The notes beneath the pieces are model-generated. The model ran no database searches. It had not been told where the DNA came from and saw only the letters and a list, made by a program, of their open reading frames with translations. Below, one piece after another: positions 7,592 to 16,554 of a DNA stretch of 64,000 nt. The stretch spans positions 1 to 64,000 of the forward strand of contig JAFWHX010000003.1 of assembly GCA_017533915.1 (NCBI GenBank), given 5' to 3'. This stretch comes from Eubacterium sp. (GTDB lineage: Bacteria; Bacillota; Clostridia; Peptostreptococcales; Anaerovoracaceae). The translations under genes and the position numbers were made by a program. Each line of letters opens with the position of its first letter. The stretch's first letter is position 1.

Positions 7592-10500
7592 ATGAGCGCT
7601 ACATGGAAGCGTATTCCCTTTCTGGCAATAACCATAATCACTTTAGCTTTTTCTTCGTTGCAGTTGGTGCATGCAGACGAGGGGGAGAAGATAATAGATT
7701 TGGAATACACATTGTCAGGAGAGGAGTGTCATTTAGAAATAGAACAAGCCACAAAGATAGGTTCATATACTGGTGGAACTACAACTGGTAATGTATATCT
7801 AATGGAATTGCCGACAGGTGCGTCAATAACGAATATTACAACAAGTTGGGCTACTGTTAAGACAAGAGGGGTTACGACAGGAAGAACGTGGGACAATGCA
7901 GATCCTAATAAGTATACGGACGAATCTTATTATGCAAAGAATGATGAATTTGTCGCCCCGGCATCTACTCAAAGGACAGGTTTCCCTGCGTCTTTTACTG
8001 GGATATCATTTGATGAATCTGGATATCAATTGCCTACGGAGAATGTGAAAGGATTTTGCATTCAAGTAGAAACAGAAGATATGGTTACGCAACATCGTTT
8101 CTTTATACAGATTTCTACGGCTGGACAGACTACAGATAAAAGTCAGATTAAAGCCTTGATAGATTCTGTTCCAAAATCTGGCTATTACACAAACGATGAC
8201 AATTGGAACGGTAAACTATCAAGTCAGAATGGATTCTGGAATGACTTACAGGTATTTGTGAACGACAGGCTTGTTGCAGTCTATGAGGACGATTCATTAT
8301 CACAAGAGTATATTGATTCTCAGATTGAGTCATTAACTACAGATTTAGCTGCTGGAATTTCCAATCTTATTCCAGATACGCAGGTTCTCCCTGTAAAGAT
8401 CCATAATGCACTGGAGACATACAAGTCGCTTTCTGATGAGGATAAAGCCAAGTATTCTGCGAAGTCGGTACAGAAATATGAGAACGCCAGAAGTGCTGCC
8501 GTTGCTGCATATGATACGTTATTTGACAGCGAAGGCAATGCCATTGTGGAGACAAATAAGGCAGAACGTCAGGAAGAGATCGATGCTGTGGCCGATGCTC
8601 TTGAGGCCGCATATAATGACCTGCTTGGTAAGACTTCAGAGGCAGATATCGAGCGCTGGCTTGCTGCTTCCGAGTGGGTAGCTTCTCAGACGATAGTTGA
8701 GGATCATTTCACAGCTGAAAGTGTTAATGATCTTAATACGGCGATCCAGGCTGCTAAGGCGATCGAAGATGCACACGATGATCCACATGACATCCTTGCA
8801 TCCAAGACTGAATATCAGGCATATACAGACGCAGTTGCCGGAGCACTCTGTGCATACTATCAGCTTGAAAACGCCGGCCCTATCAGTGTACATGTAAGGA
8901 TCGTAGACAACTATGGTATTACACATCCTGAATATGCCATTGATGATTCTGGTGATTCTGATATGGCTCACTTTAACGGTGACGTAACGTTGACAAATAA
9001 TAAGACTATTCAGGGACTGTTCCTTGAAAATGAAGGAGGACTGTACACAACTCCAAAGACTGCATATAAGCCAAAAGCAGGGGTGGCAGGCATAGATGAT
9101 TCCTGCCAGCATGCACATACGTATGTATACGTAAACGGCAAACTTGCAATACCGGCGCTTCAGGCAGACCCTACGTCTCTGGCAAGGATGAACCCATCGG
9201 CGGGACATATGGATGTATATTCAGGGGAAGATTTAAGCGCAGGACCAGTTTACTTTGATCATGTGCACGAGAACATTGAGGAAAGATTCCCGGTTCTTAA
9301 GAATGCGCTCCATGATGGAGATGACGTAATAATACTGAGGACCAGTGCTCCTTTCTTCCATTTTTCTGCAACTGGTGCGATTGACAGATGCATTTCAGAT
9401 ACTGATAATGGGGCATATCTTTCAGCATACTATGATTCGTTCGGCTTCCTGAATATCGATGACTCTGAATTTACAGATGGTGCGATTGAGACTAAGCCTG
9501 GCGAAGGCATCGAGATATCTGTATCACAGAGTCAGTCGGATGTGATCACGGGTGATCCTGATGATGCAGAAGAAGCAAAAGAAATAAGTGTACTTGCCAG
9601 CGAACCGTTTGAGACTAAAGAAGCTGCCGAAAAGGCTTCTTCATTTACAGCACTTACCGCGAAGGATGGCGATGACACCGTTGATGTTGTTACAGACGCA
9701 GACGGAAAAGCTGAATTCAGTCTTGCAAAGGAAGGCTGGTACAGGATCGCTGTGATGGGCATAAAGGGAGAACTGAGAGTTCAGCAGTCATACCTTGTTG
9801 ATGGCAACAGTATCTTACCAGGTTATTATCCGGACTTTAAGGTATCAGACTACATGCTTGTACATATTACACTTGATGATGAACGCAAAGATGTTGCTGA
9901 TGCAAAGACTGCTGCTGAAACTGCAAAGACTGCTGCTGAAACTGCAAAAGCAACATATGAGGAAAGCAAGGAAGCCGCTGATGCTGCTGCGGCAACGCCT
10001 GGCGATGAAGCAGTAGCTGCTGCGGACAAGGCTCTTGAAGATGCGGAGACTGCAGCAGAAAAGGCAGAAGAGGCAAAGGCGGCTGCTGACGCATATCTTG
10101 CGAAAGTCCAGGCACTTGAAGCGAAGAAAGATCAAATGTCAGATGTCAATAAAGCTGCTATCGAAGCTGAACTCACAAACGCGGAGAAGATGGCATCTGA
10201 TGCTGAGGTCGCCAAGGATGCTGCAGATGCGGAAGTAAAGAAAGCCGAGGAAGCTCAGGATAAAGCTGTGACAAAGGCAGCGCTTAAAGAATGTCAGGAA
10301 GAGATAGCTCAGCTGAAACAGGATATTGCAGACAAGCAGGATGAGATCGATGATCTGAAGACGCAGAATACTGCTAATCAGACCAGGATCAATGAGCTCA
10401 ATGGTCAGATCGAAGCTGCCCAGGCAGAGATAAGTGCTCTTCAGGAAAGCGGAGAAGCTGACGAAGAAACGATCAATTCTCTTAATGAGCAGATCGTAGC

Positions 10501-11131
10501 CGCGCAGGGTGAGATCGATACCCTTACACAGCAGATCACAGATAACCAGACAGAGATCAATACTCTTAAAGAAGAGGTGGCAGCAACGAAGGGCGAGATC
10601 GAATCTCTGACGACCCTTGCCTCTGTAAAGAAGGACGCTATCAGCAGGATAAACAAATATCTTGACGACAATAAGAGCAACATCCTTCAGGAGGATTCTG
10701 ACAGCGCAGAGCTTGCCGTACTCAAGGCTATAATGGCTATCAAAGATGCTTCCGCAGAGGAAGAGATAACCAAAGCAGCTAATGACGCCATAGCCAAGCT
10801 TGATGAAAAGATCGCTGTAAAGAAGGCTGTTGATACTGCCAAAGCGCAGAAGGTCAAAGGCCTTACAGTCAAGGTAAAGAAGAATAAAGCGACTGTCAAA
10901 TGGAAGAAGAATGCCAAGGTGACAGGCTACGAAGTATTCCGTTCACTCAAGAAGAAGAGCGGATACAAGAAGATCGCTACAGTAAAGAAAAATGCCACTG
11001 TAAAATACGTGAACAAGAAGCTCAAGAAGGGCAAGAAGTACTTCTATAAAGTACGTACGTTCACAAAGATCAACGGTAAGACATACTATGGCAAATACTC
11101 AGCTGTTAAAGCGACCAGGAAGATAAAGTAG
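7592..11131 (+). CDS. Giant secreted protein: DUF4430-like domain, coiled coil, Fn3 tail
   Basis: The 1179-residue protein has a signal peptide (1-28), an N-terminal beta domain, and FIVAR-like helical segments (about 250-440). A domain at about 445-600 contains YVYVNGKLA and LHDGDDVIILR, resembling the transcobalamin C-terminal-like DUF4430 fold. It continues with a Cna-B-like beta domain (about 655-760), a long Ala/Glu/Lys coiled coil (about 770-1010), and a lysine-rich Fn3 module at the C terminus. That basic module may bind wall polymers; no LPXTG is present. The ATG directly follows the stop of the upstream gene (TAAATG) without a clear RBS, so translation is probably coupled. Confidence 0.8.
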   Translation: MSATWKRIPFLAITIITLAFSSLQLVHADEGEKIIDLEYTLSGEECHLEIEQATKIGSYTGGTTTGNVYLMELPTGASITNITTSWATVKTRGVTTGRTWDNADPNKYTDESYYAKNDEFVAPASTQRTGFPASFTGISFDESGYQLPTENVKGFCIQVETEDMVTQHRFFIQISTAGQTTDKSQIKALIDSVPKSGYYTNDDNWNGKLSSQNGFWNDLQVFVNDRLVAVYEDDSLSQEYIDSQIESLTTDLAAGISNLIPDTQVLPVKIHNALETYKSLSDEDKAKYSAKSVQKYENARSAAVAAYDTLFDSEGNAIVETNKAERQEEIDAVADALEAAYNDLLGKTSEADIERWLAASEWVASQTIVEDHFTAESVNDLNTAIQAAKAIEDAHDDPHDILASKTEYQAYTDAVAGALCAYYQLENAGPISVHVRIVDNYGITHPEYAIDDSGDSDMAHFNGDVTLTNNKTIQGLFLENEGGLYTTPKTAYKPKAGVAGIDDSCQHAHTYVYVNGKLAIPALQADPTSLARMNPSAGHMDVYSGEDLSAGPVYFDHVHENIEERFPVLKNALHDGDDVIILRTSAPFFHFSATGAIDRCISDTDNGAYLSAYYDSFGFLNIDDSEFTDGAIETKPGEGIEISVSQSQSDVITGDPDDAEEAKEISVLASEPFETKEAAEKASSFTALTAKDGDDTVDVVTDADGKAEFSLAKEGWYRIAVMGIKGELRVQQSYLVDGNSILPGYYPDFKVSDYMLVHITLDDERKDVADAKTAAETAKTAAETAKATYEESKEAADAAAATPGDEAVAAADKALEDAETAAEKAEEAKAAADAYLAKVQALEAKKDQMSDVNKAAIEAELTNAEKMASDAEVAKDAADAEVKKAEEAQDKAVTKAALKECQEEIAQLKQDIADKQDEIDDLKTQNTANQTRINELNGQIEAAQAEISALQESGEADEETINSLNEQIVAAQGEIDTLTQQITDNQTEINTLKEEVAATKGEIESLTTLASVKKDAISRINKYLDDNKSNILQEDSDSAELAVLKAIMAIKDASAEEEITKAANDAIAKLDEKIAVKKAVDTAKAQKVKGLTVKVKKNKATVKWKKNAKVTGYEVFRSLKKKSGYKKIATVKKNATVKYVNKKLKKGKKYFYKVRTFTKINGKTYYGKYSAVKATRKIK

Positions 11132-11162
11132 AACATTTTCTTGCTTCTTTAATGAGGATCGG

Positions 11163-11184
11163 GGCCTGCATTTATATGCAGGCC
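11163..11184 (+). terminator. Hairpin after the surface-protein operon
   Basis: A 9-bp perfect stem (GGCCTGCAT with ATGCAGGCC) lies 30 bases after the stop. The following tract is pyrimidine-rich but not a clean T run, so termination may be partial. Confidence 0.5.
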
Positions 11185-11275
11185 TCAGGTCTTCTTCCCC
11201 GGGTGATCTACTGGAGCATCAGGGCAAGAAGATAACAACGAGAGGTATCTAAATAACTGAAGGCAGGTGGATATC

Positions 11276-13813
11276 GTGAATTTATTTATCAGGAGGACCA
11301 TATCGGTTTTGATGAGCTTGATGCTGATCTTTTGTCTGATTCCGTATCATTCTTCTGCGGAAACAAAAGGACCGGAAGACGACGGCGCAACTGTAAGAGT
11401 ATATTTCACACTGAGCGACGACAGTGAGTTCTTTACAGGCAGAGACGCGGACAGCAGAGTCATGGCAAGAGTACCGATAGACGTACCATACGTCGACCTT
11501 CAGGAGTACGGACTCGAGGCATATAACCGCTATGAGGCAAAGAGCTTCGAGGATGGAGGAACGTACATAACGCCATATGTCCTTGTAGAGAGGCCTACGC
11601 TTCTCATGTGCTTCCTTAAAGCCCTGAGCCAGTATTATCTGGGACGAGAGATCACTGCGGCAGACATAGGCACACATGCGATAGAAACAAGCGGCGGGGC
11701 TACCAGTCTTTATCTTCTCTGGTTCTTCGGCCACTACTACAACTTCATGTACTTTGTGAATCATCAGTACCCTCTGATGGCAAAAGGCTGGGGTGCTACA
11801 GCTGATTACATTCTCCTTGAAGACGGAGATGAGATAGACGTTGGTATGTTCACAGACCTCAGGTTCAACCAGTATGGCGGCTTTGCATACTTTGATTCCG
11901 GGAATGAAAACATTACTGCAGGAGACAGCCTGGACCTTCTTCTGTATCTTACCAAATCGCAGGAATCCGGAGGAAGTGACTACAACGGGCCAATGTATAA
12001 AGAACCAATTCGTGTGAGCAGCGATTACGGCAGGACATGGCAGACAAAGGTATATACGACTGATAAGCAGGGACAGTTCACGGCTACATTTGACGAGGCA
12101 GGCGTGTATTATGTCTCCGCCGGGCCTGTGTTCAAGAACCAGCCGTACAGTTCTCTTCAGTGTATAGCTCCTCCTATCTGTGTGGTAGAGGTGAGGCCTG
12201 CTCCTGTGACAGGCGGAAGCGTACAGGCGGAAGGAAACAGTTTCAGTGTTTCATGGGCTGAGTCGCCGGGAGCAGAAGCATATGAAGTAAAGTATAAGGC
12301 GAGCACGGGGAGCATGAAGACGGTCACGACCGAAGAAACAAGCATATCGATCACTGACGCAGATTCGGAAGACGCAGCATTTACCGTGCGCCCTTATGTT
12401 ACAAGCAAGTATGTAGCGCTTGGAGAAGAGTACAAGAAGCTTCGCGGAAATGAAGTCACGATAACATATGATCCGAATGCGGACGCAGAGGCAGCGCTTG
12501 CGAACGCAAAGACTGCTGCCCGGGAAGAGCTGACCACATATAAGAACAGTAAGGATCTGTCCCTTTACAGACCGCAGCAGCAGAACGAACTGGCAGAAAT
12601 ACTTTCCAGCGGATGCCATGCAATAGATTCGGCTGTTGATGAAGCGGGAGTTACGACTGCATTAAGTGCGGCAAAGAGAAGCATGGATGCTGTAAAAACT
12701 GACGCAGAGCTTACCAGAGAGGAACAGGAAGGAGCGCTTCAGAGCGCGATCGCTTCAGCCTGTTCAGAACTGGAAACATATGTAGACCCTGCCTTATACA
12801 GGGATAATGAGAGGCAGCTGATAGCTGATATTATCATTGAGGGCAAGACGAACATTCAGCAGGCACAAGACCTTGCCGGAGTAGCAAATGCACTTGCTGC
12901 TGCAGAAGCCCTGCTTGACGATGTCAAGACAGATGCAGAATATACCGCAGAGGAACAGGGACAGGGCGGTGAAGATGATCCTGACGCTAAAGCTCTTGCC
13001 GAGGCGAAAGCCAATGCCAAGACAGAACTGTCAGAGTACGCAGCAACTAAAGACCCTGAGCTGTACCGTGACGAGCAGAAGGAAGAACTTACCCAGGCTT
13101 TGGAGCAGGGCAACGCTGCGATAGATGCTGCTCAGGCAATTGAAGACGTTGCTCAGGCACTTACTGATGCCAAGGCAGCTCTTGATGCAGTCAAGACAGA
13201 TGAGCAGATGAAGCAAGAAGAGCAGGAAGCTGCGAGACAGCTGGAAGAGGCGAAGAACAACGCCGAGCTTGAGCTTGGCAGCTACATGGCTCCGGAAGAG
13301 TACAGAGAAGCCGAGAAGGCTTTGCTCCTTGATATACTTACAACTGGGAGAGCGGCTATCGACGCGGCAGAGACAAAAGAAGAAGTGACGGCTTTGCTCG
13401 CGGAGTACAAAGGAAAGATAGACGCGCTCAAGACAGATGCCGAGTACACCCGGGAAGAAGAGGAAGCTCGTAAGAAGCAGGAAGAAGCTGAGCAGAAAGC
13501 CAAGGCAGCTGCGATAAAGAAGGCCAAAGCTGCGAAGACAACTGTCAAGGTAAAGGCTTTGACGAAGCATAAAGCTAAGGTGACGTGGAAGAAGGTCTTC
13601 GGCGTGACCGGGTACAAGGTCTACCGTGCAACCAAGAAGGCCGGTAAGTATAAGTTGGTCAAGACAGTGAAGAAGGCTAAGACCTTAAAGTACACTGACA
13701 AGAAACTAAAGAAGGGTAAGAAGTACTTCTACAAGGTCAGGACCTACACCAGGATCGATGGCAAGAACTACCTGGGCAAGTGGTCGAAGGTAAGGAAGAT
13801 AAGAGTTAAGTGA
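11276..13813 (+). CDS. Secreted protein: transcobalamin-like domain, helical repeats, Fn3 tail
   Basis: The protein is about 845 residues. The GTG at 11276 sits behind AGGTGG; the GTG at 11267 is an alternative. It has a signal peptide (to about residue 30). A domain at about 40-200 has LYLLWFFGHYYNFMYFVNHQ followed by ADYILLEDGDEIDVGMF, a pattern I associate with DUF4430/transcobalamin-like domains. An Fn3-like domain follows (about 310-380). Four helical repeats of about 75 residues come next (about 405-740), each with a D-P-x-L-Y-R or similar entry and ending in D-A-V-K-T-D. The tail is the same lysine-rich Fn3 module as in the preceding gene. It is likely exported and wall-associated. Confidence 0.8.
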   Translation: MNLFIRRTISVLMSLMLIFCLIPYHSSAETKGPEDDGATVRVYFTLSDDSEFFTGRDADSRVMARVPIDVPYVDLQEYGLEAYNRYEAKSFEDGGTYITPYVLVERPTLLMCFLKALSQYYLGREITAADIGTHAIETSGGATSLYLLWFFGHYYNFMYFVNHQYPLMAKGWGATADYILLEDGDEIDVGMFTDLRFNQYGGFAYFDSGNENITAGDSLDLLLYLTKSQESGGSDYNGPMYKEPIRVSSDYGRTWQTKVYTTDKQGQFTATFDEAGVYYVSAGPVFKNQPYSSLQCIAPPICVVEVRPAPVTGGSVQAEGNSFSVSWAESPGAEAYEVKYKASTGSMKTVTTEETSISITDADSEDAAFTVRPYVTSKYVALGEEYKKLRGNEVTITYDPNADAEAALANAKTAAREELTTYKNSKDLSLYRPQQQNELAEILSSGCHAIDSAVDEAGVTTALSAAKRSMDAVKTDAELTREEQEGALQSAIASACSELETYVDPALYRDNERQLIADIIIEGKTNIQQAQDLAGVANALAAAEALLDDVKTDAEYTAEEQGQGGEDDPDAKALAEAKANAKTELSEYAATKDPELYRDEQKEELTQALEQGNAAIDAAQAIEDVAQALTDAKAALDAVKTDEQMKQEEQEAARQLEEAKNNAELELGSYMAPEEYREAEKALLLDILTTGRAAIDAAETKEEVTALLAEYKGKIDALKTDAEYTREEEEARKKQEEAEQKAKAAAIKKAKAAKTTVKVKALTKHKAKVTWKKVFGVTGYKVYRATKKAGKYKLVKTVKKAKTLKYTDKKLKKGKKYFYKVRTYTRIDGKNYLGKWSKVRKIRVK

Positions 13814-13821
13814 GGCACAAC

Positions 13822-14070
13822 ATGACTAAGCAATATCCTTACACAAGAGAAGAACTGCTCGACTACCTGCTGAAGAAGCGTGACGAGCTCGGGAGGAAGC
13901 CGACCAAGAAGGACATACCTGAGAGGATGCGCCCGTATTACCGCGTGTACTTCGGTAAGTGGTGCTATGCGCTTGAGATAGCGGGGATCGTCATACCTTC
14001 GCAGCATACGCTGGAGAGGAGAGCAAGGCATAAGAACAGGTATAAGATGCTGCGGGAAGGCAGAAAGTGA
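13822..14070 (+). CDS. Small HEAR (homing-endonuclease-associated repeat) protein
   Basis: An 82-residue basic protein (from ATG 13822) carries one homing-endonuclease-associated repeat: YTREELLDYLLKKRDELG, then RKPTKKDIP, then YFGKWCYALEIAGI. This repeat is normally a DNA-binding accessory to HNH nucleases; no nuclease motif is present here. A GTG at 13810 would overlap the stop of the previous gene. The role may be DNA binding or regulation within the island. Confidence 0.65.
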   Translation: MTKQYPYTREELLDYLLKKRDELGRKPTKKDIPERMRPYYRVYFGKWCYALEIAGIVIPSQHTLERRARHKNRYKMLREGRK

Positions 14071-14223
14071 TGTAGAATGAAGCAAGCCCTGGGGGTAGCG
14101 AGTATGTACACTTAGGCCTGCCGGGGTCCTAGGGTCCACCCTAGAATCTGCGTTTTCGCGGATCTTCCGTGAAAATGCTTTGCTCGCTAAGGTAAGCGGA
14201 AATGAAAAGTATGAAAAAAACAA

Positions 14224-14256
14224 GCGCCGAACCATCATGGTCGACGCCATTTTTTT
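14224..14256 (+). terminator. Terminator after the HEAR gene
   Basis: A stem at 14224-14248 is followed by ATTTTTTTG, reading in the plus direction. It also separates the convergent toxin gene. The 150 bases before it (14071-14223) hold no gene I can recognise. Confidence 0.65.
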
Positions 14257-14276
14257 GTGATATTTACATTATAAAA

Positions 14277-14543
14277 CTACTTAGTTGATTCGTAATGTGA
14301 TCCACATTCAACTATTTCCAGAGCCTCGTCAACTATGCGGAAAACGATTCGATTCTTTTCGTCGATATGAACACTCCAATAACCAGAGAGAGATCCTAAC
14401 AATGGCTCCGGTTTACCAATGCAATTATATCCATTTCTATCTATACTTTTCAGTAATTTATTGATCTTTTTCAGATATTTTTTATCCTGTTTCTGCCAGT
14501 AAAGATAGTCTTCCCACGCTTCATCGTGCCATAACTTTATCAT
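14277..14543 (-). CDS. Txe/YoeB-type mRNA-interferase toxin
   Basis: This 88-residue protein fits the YoeB/Txe family in length and in motifs. W..YLYWQKQDKK is at the N terminus, GKPEPLLGSLSGYWSVHID lies mid-protein with the catalytic-type Glu, and the family-typical RIVFR and C-terminal His in SHYES follow. Such toxins cleave mRNA at the ribosome. Its ATG overlaps the antitoxin stop by one base (TAATG), giving the usual antitoxin-first operon. Confidence 0.88.
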   Translation of the reverse strand: MIKLWHDEAWEDYLYWQKQDKKYLKKINKLLKSIDRNGYNCIGKPEPLLGSLSGYWSVHIDEKNRIVFRIVDEALEIVECGSHYESTK

Positions 14544-14797
14544 TAATCCGCCTCAATTATATCGTGTTCATGTACATTTTTACCGGCCTCCATTTCCGCA
14601 ATACGCTTTTCGAGCATAGCAATATGCTCGTCACTATAGAATGGATCAACAGAGACCTCGAAGGGTATTCTTCTCTCATTTGCGACTTTTGTTAGAAATA
14701 TACTGATCGCAGCCGACATGGTCATGCCCATGGCAGCGCAGGCGCTTTCTGCTTTCGTTTTAACGCCATCATCTATTCTAAAACTAACCTGTGCCAT
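14543..14797 (-). CDS. RelB/DinJ-family antitoxin
   Basis: An 84-residue antitoxin starts at the ATG at 14797 behind AGGAGGAG. The N terminus (MAQVSFRIDDGVKTKAE) and MGMTMSAAISIFL form the ribbon-helix-helix DNA-binding region of RelB/DinJ proteins. The acidic C terminus should wrap the toxin. It probably represses its own promoter. Together with the toxin it could stabilise the island. Confidence 0.88.
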   Translation of the reverse strand: MAQVSFRIDDGVKTKAESACAAMGMTMSAAISIFLTKVANERRIPFEVSVDPFYSDEHIAMLEKRIAEMEAGKNVHEHDIIEAD

Positions 14798-14861
14798 AAC
14801 TCTTACTCCTCCTTGTACACATTTATTGTATAGCATATGCTTTTCGTTGTCAAGCAACTAA

Positions 14862-14898
14862 AAAACAAGCGCCGGATCAATGATCCGACGCCGTTTTT
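14862..14898 (-). terminator. Terminator after the helicase-loader operon
   Basis: The stem GCGCCGGATCA / TGATCCGACGCC (14869-14892) is followed on the minus strand by CTTGTTTTTT. Confidence 0.75.
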
Positions 14899-14903
14899 TG
14901 TCT

Positions 14904-15761
14904 TTAGCTTGGCAGGTATTCTCTAAGTCTGTAGTCGATACCATTCATTTTTACCGCCCTGCAGGTGCCGAATAGCCGTGACAGAACGGATTGATCGAGC
15001 ATGCCGACCAATTGCTCCAGATCAAAGTTGGAGGTAATTACGATGGGCTTTTTGTCTATATACCTGGTGTTGATTATGCGGTACATCTGCTCATCGCTCC
15101 ACTCTGACCGTTTCTCTTTGCCCAGATCATCCAGGACAAGGAGAGGAGAGTCGATCATTTTCTGAATGATATCTTTGGCATTGCCGCTGTTATCCCTAAA
15201 GGATCTTCGTATGTGATCGAGTGCCTCGGAATAATTCCAGAAGCACACCGGCACATACAATTCCTTTACCAGATAATTAGAGATCGCTGCCGCTAAATGT
15301 GTTTTTCCTGTGCCGGCTGGACCGACAAGGATGAGTCCGGAGCCATCATTTTCCGGGAAGTTTTTCGCGAAGTCCAAAGCTGTTTTAAATGCAGTTTCCT
15401 CATAGCTCTTATCGAAATTATCGAAACTGCATTCGCGGAAACGCTCACCTAAGTGACAGTGCTCAAGTGATCTTGCCGCAGAGACGGAACACATGTCAAG
15501 CTCTACACCGGTTTCTTCTATTAAACGGTAGAGTTCCGTCAGCTGATTCTTTGCTTTTATATACTCCTTCATTCCATCGCAGTCACATGGTCTATATACC
15601 GGATTGCCTGCCGGCACAGCGATCAGTTCCTGCTCTTTCCCGCAGAAAGGACAATTTGGAGCATCTACTTCATTAGTGGACATAAAATTGACTAACGTCG
15701 ATGCTCTGTCCTCCAGACTCTTTTTCGTCTCTATAAGAGACAGCCGGGTCTTCATTGTCAT
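14904..15761 (-). CDS. DnaC/IstB-like helicase loader ATPase
   Basis: The 285-residue protein has an N-terminal zinc-finger-like region (CPFCGKEQ then CDC), a Walker A motif GPAGTGKTHLA near residue 145 and a Walker B motif LLVLDDLGKE. An ITSNF sensor motif and a conserved arginine-rich C terminus (LSRLFGTC) follow. This is the DnaC/DnaI type of replicative helicase loader found in phages and integrative elements. The start at 15761 has an AGAAGG site; a longer form from 15782 is possible. It overlaps the upstream DUF6291-like gene by 89 bases in another frame. Confidence 0.85.
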   Translation of the reverse strand: MTMKTRLSLIETKKSLEDRASTLVNFMSTNEVDAPNCPFCGKEQELIAVPAGNPVYRPCDCDGMKEYIKAKNQLTELYRLIEETGVELDMCSVSAARSLEHCHLGERFRECSFDNFDKSYEETAFKTALDFAKNFPENDGSGLILVGPAGTGKTHLAAAISNYLVKELYVPVCFWNYSEALDHIRRSFRDNSGNAKDIIQKMIDSPLLVLDDLGKEKRSEWSDEQMYRIINTRYIDKKPIVITSNFDLEQLVGMLDQSVLSRLFGTCRAVKMNGIDYRLREYLPS

Positions 15762-16113
15762 ATCCTTCTCCCTTATTCTCATTCTTATTCTTATTCAGCT
15801 TGTTACCGTTCAACCCACTGGTTGTTTCATGTTTCCGGGCGTTCTGATTACCAACAGGCGCTCCGCCTTTCTTTCCATTCTCTCTGGCGATCCTTCGGTA
15901 TTCTGCGGATTTATTGAATACCGGGAGCCAGGAAATAAACATACCATCCAGGTATGGAGCTTCAGAAAAGTCCGGCTCTATGCCATAAAACATATAGTTG
16001 AATACGGCGATGAACATATTTAGCTGTTCATCTTTTTCAGGAAGCTTCAAAATCGCATCGAATTGAGATTTGAAGAAGGTGACACGTTCTTCAGGCACAG
16101 TCATTGCTGTCAC
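15673..16113 (-). CDS. DUF6291-like replication-module protein
   Basis: This 146-residue protein has an N-terminal helical region (FFKSQFDAILKLPEKDEQ), a central FNYMFYGIEPDF motif, and ARENGKKGGAPVGNQNARK. A low-complexity Asn/Lys-rich tail follows. The pattern is common in replication modules of phages and mobile elements (DUF6291-type); it probably helps load the helicase. Neighbouring genes on both sides overlap it, which indicates one operon. Confidence 0.7.
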   Translation of the reverse strand: MTAMTVPEERVTFFKSQFDAILKLPEKDEQLNMFIAVFNYMFYGIEPDFSEAPYLDGMFISWLPVFNKSAEYRRIARENGKKGGAPVGNQNARKHETTSGLNGNKLNKNKNENKGEGYDNEDPAVSYRDEKESGGQSIDVSQFYVH

Positions 16114-16297
16114 CTACCCCGAAATAATCAAGGACTGAACTCAAATTAACAAGGTACTTGGTGCCAACGCGTCTTGATGGGATCAGGCCGCTGATGACAA
16201 CTTGTCTTACTGCCCACTCTGTAAGAGCGGTATTCGGGTCCATAGACTTGATTTCTGCATATGCCGATTTTATGGTTCGAAGCTTGATTTCACTCAT
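16091..16297 (-). CDS. Excisionase-like HTH protein
   Basis: A 68-residue helix-turn-helix protein starts at 16297 behind AGGAGGAAG. The segment TIKSAYAEIKSMDPNTALTE, then AVRQVVISGLIPSRRVG, closely resembles the protein at 62823-63038 in the second element (TIDKAYDEIK...VRQMIKTGMVPSLKVG). Proteins of this kind act as excisionases or bind the element ends. It is first in the leftward replication operon. Confidence 0.75.
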   Translation of the reverse strand: MSEIKLRTIKSAYAEIKSMDPNTALTEWAVRQVVISGLIPSRRVGTKYLVNLSSVLDYFGVGDSNDCA

Positions 16298-16421
16298 AAT
16301 CTTCCTCCTTAACCGGCGTAGGCCATACATGTACTGGTATGCTTCAATGAGCAAACCCTTTCAGGAGGTGCGTTTTCAATAACCGGACGCTAAAAGATCG
16401 TAAAAATCATTTCAAACCATA

Positions 16422-16451
16422 TTGACGAACATATGTTCTTTATAGTATAAT
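16422..16451 (+). promoter_or_regulatory. Integrase promoter with LexA (SOS) box
   Basis: The -35 TTGACG (16422-16427) and -10 TATAAT (16446-16451) are 18 bp apart. Between and overlapping them is CGAACATATGTTCT (16426-16439), one base from the Bacillota LexA consensus CGAACNNNNGTTCG. LexA bound here would block RNA polymerase, so the integrase should be induced by DNA damage. Confidence 0.78.
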
Positions 16452-16554
16452 ATCACCATCCGCAGAAAAAGCAAGAGGTTGGAAGAAGGTTTTTTGAAAA
16501 ATTTTTTGTAAGGGCAGAAGGGTGTTATCCGGCCTTTATGAAGGAGGCAGTTAC

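Noticed and set aside
14277-16297. The island as a prophage
   Set aside because: It has a helicase loader and integrase but no capsid, tail, terminase or lysis genes.
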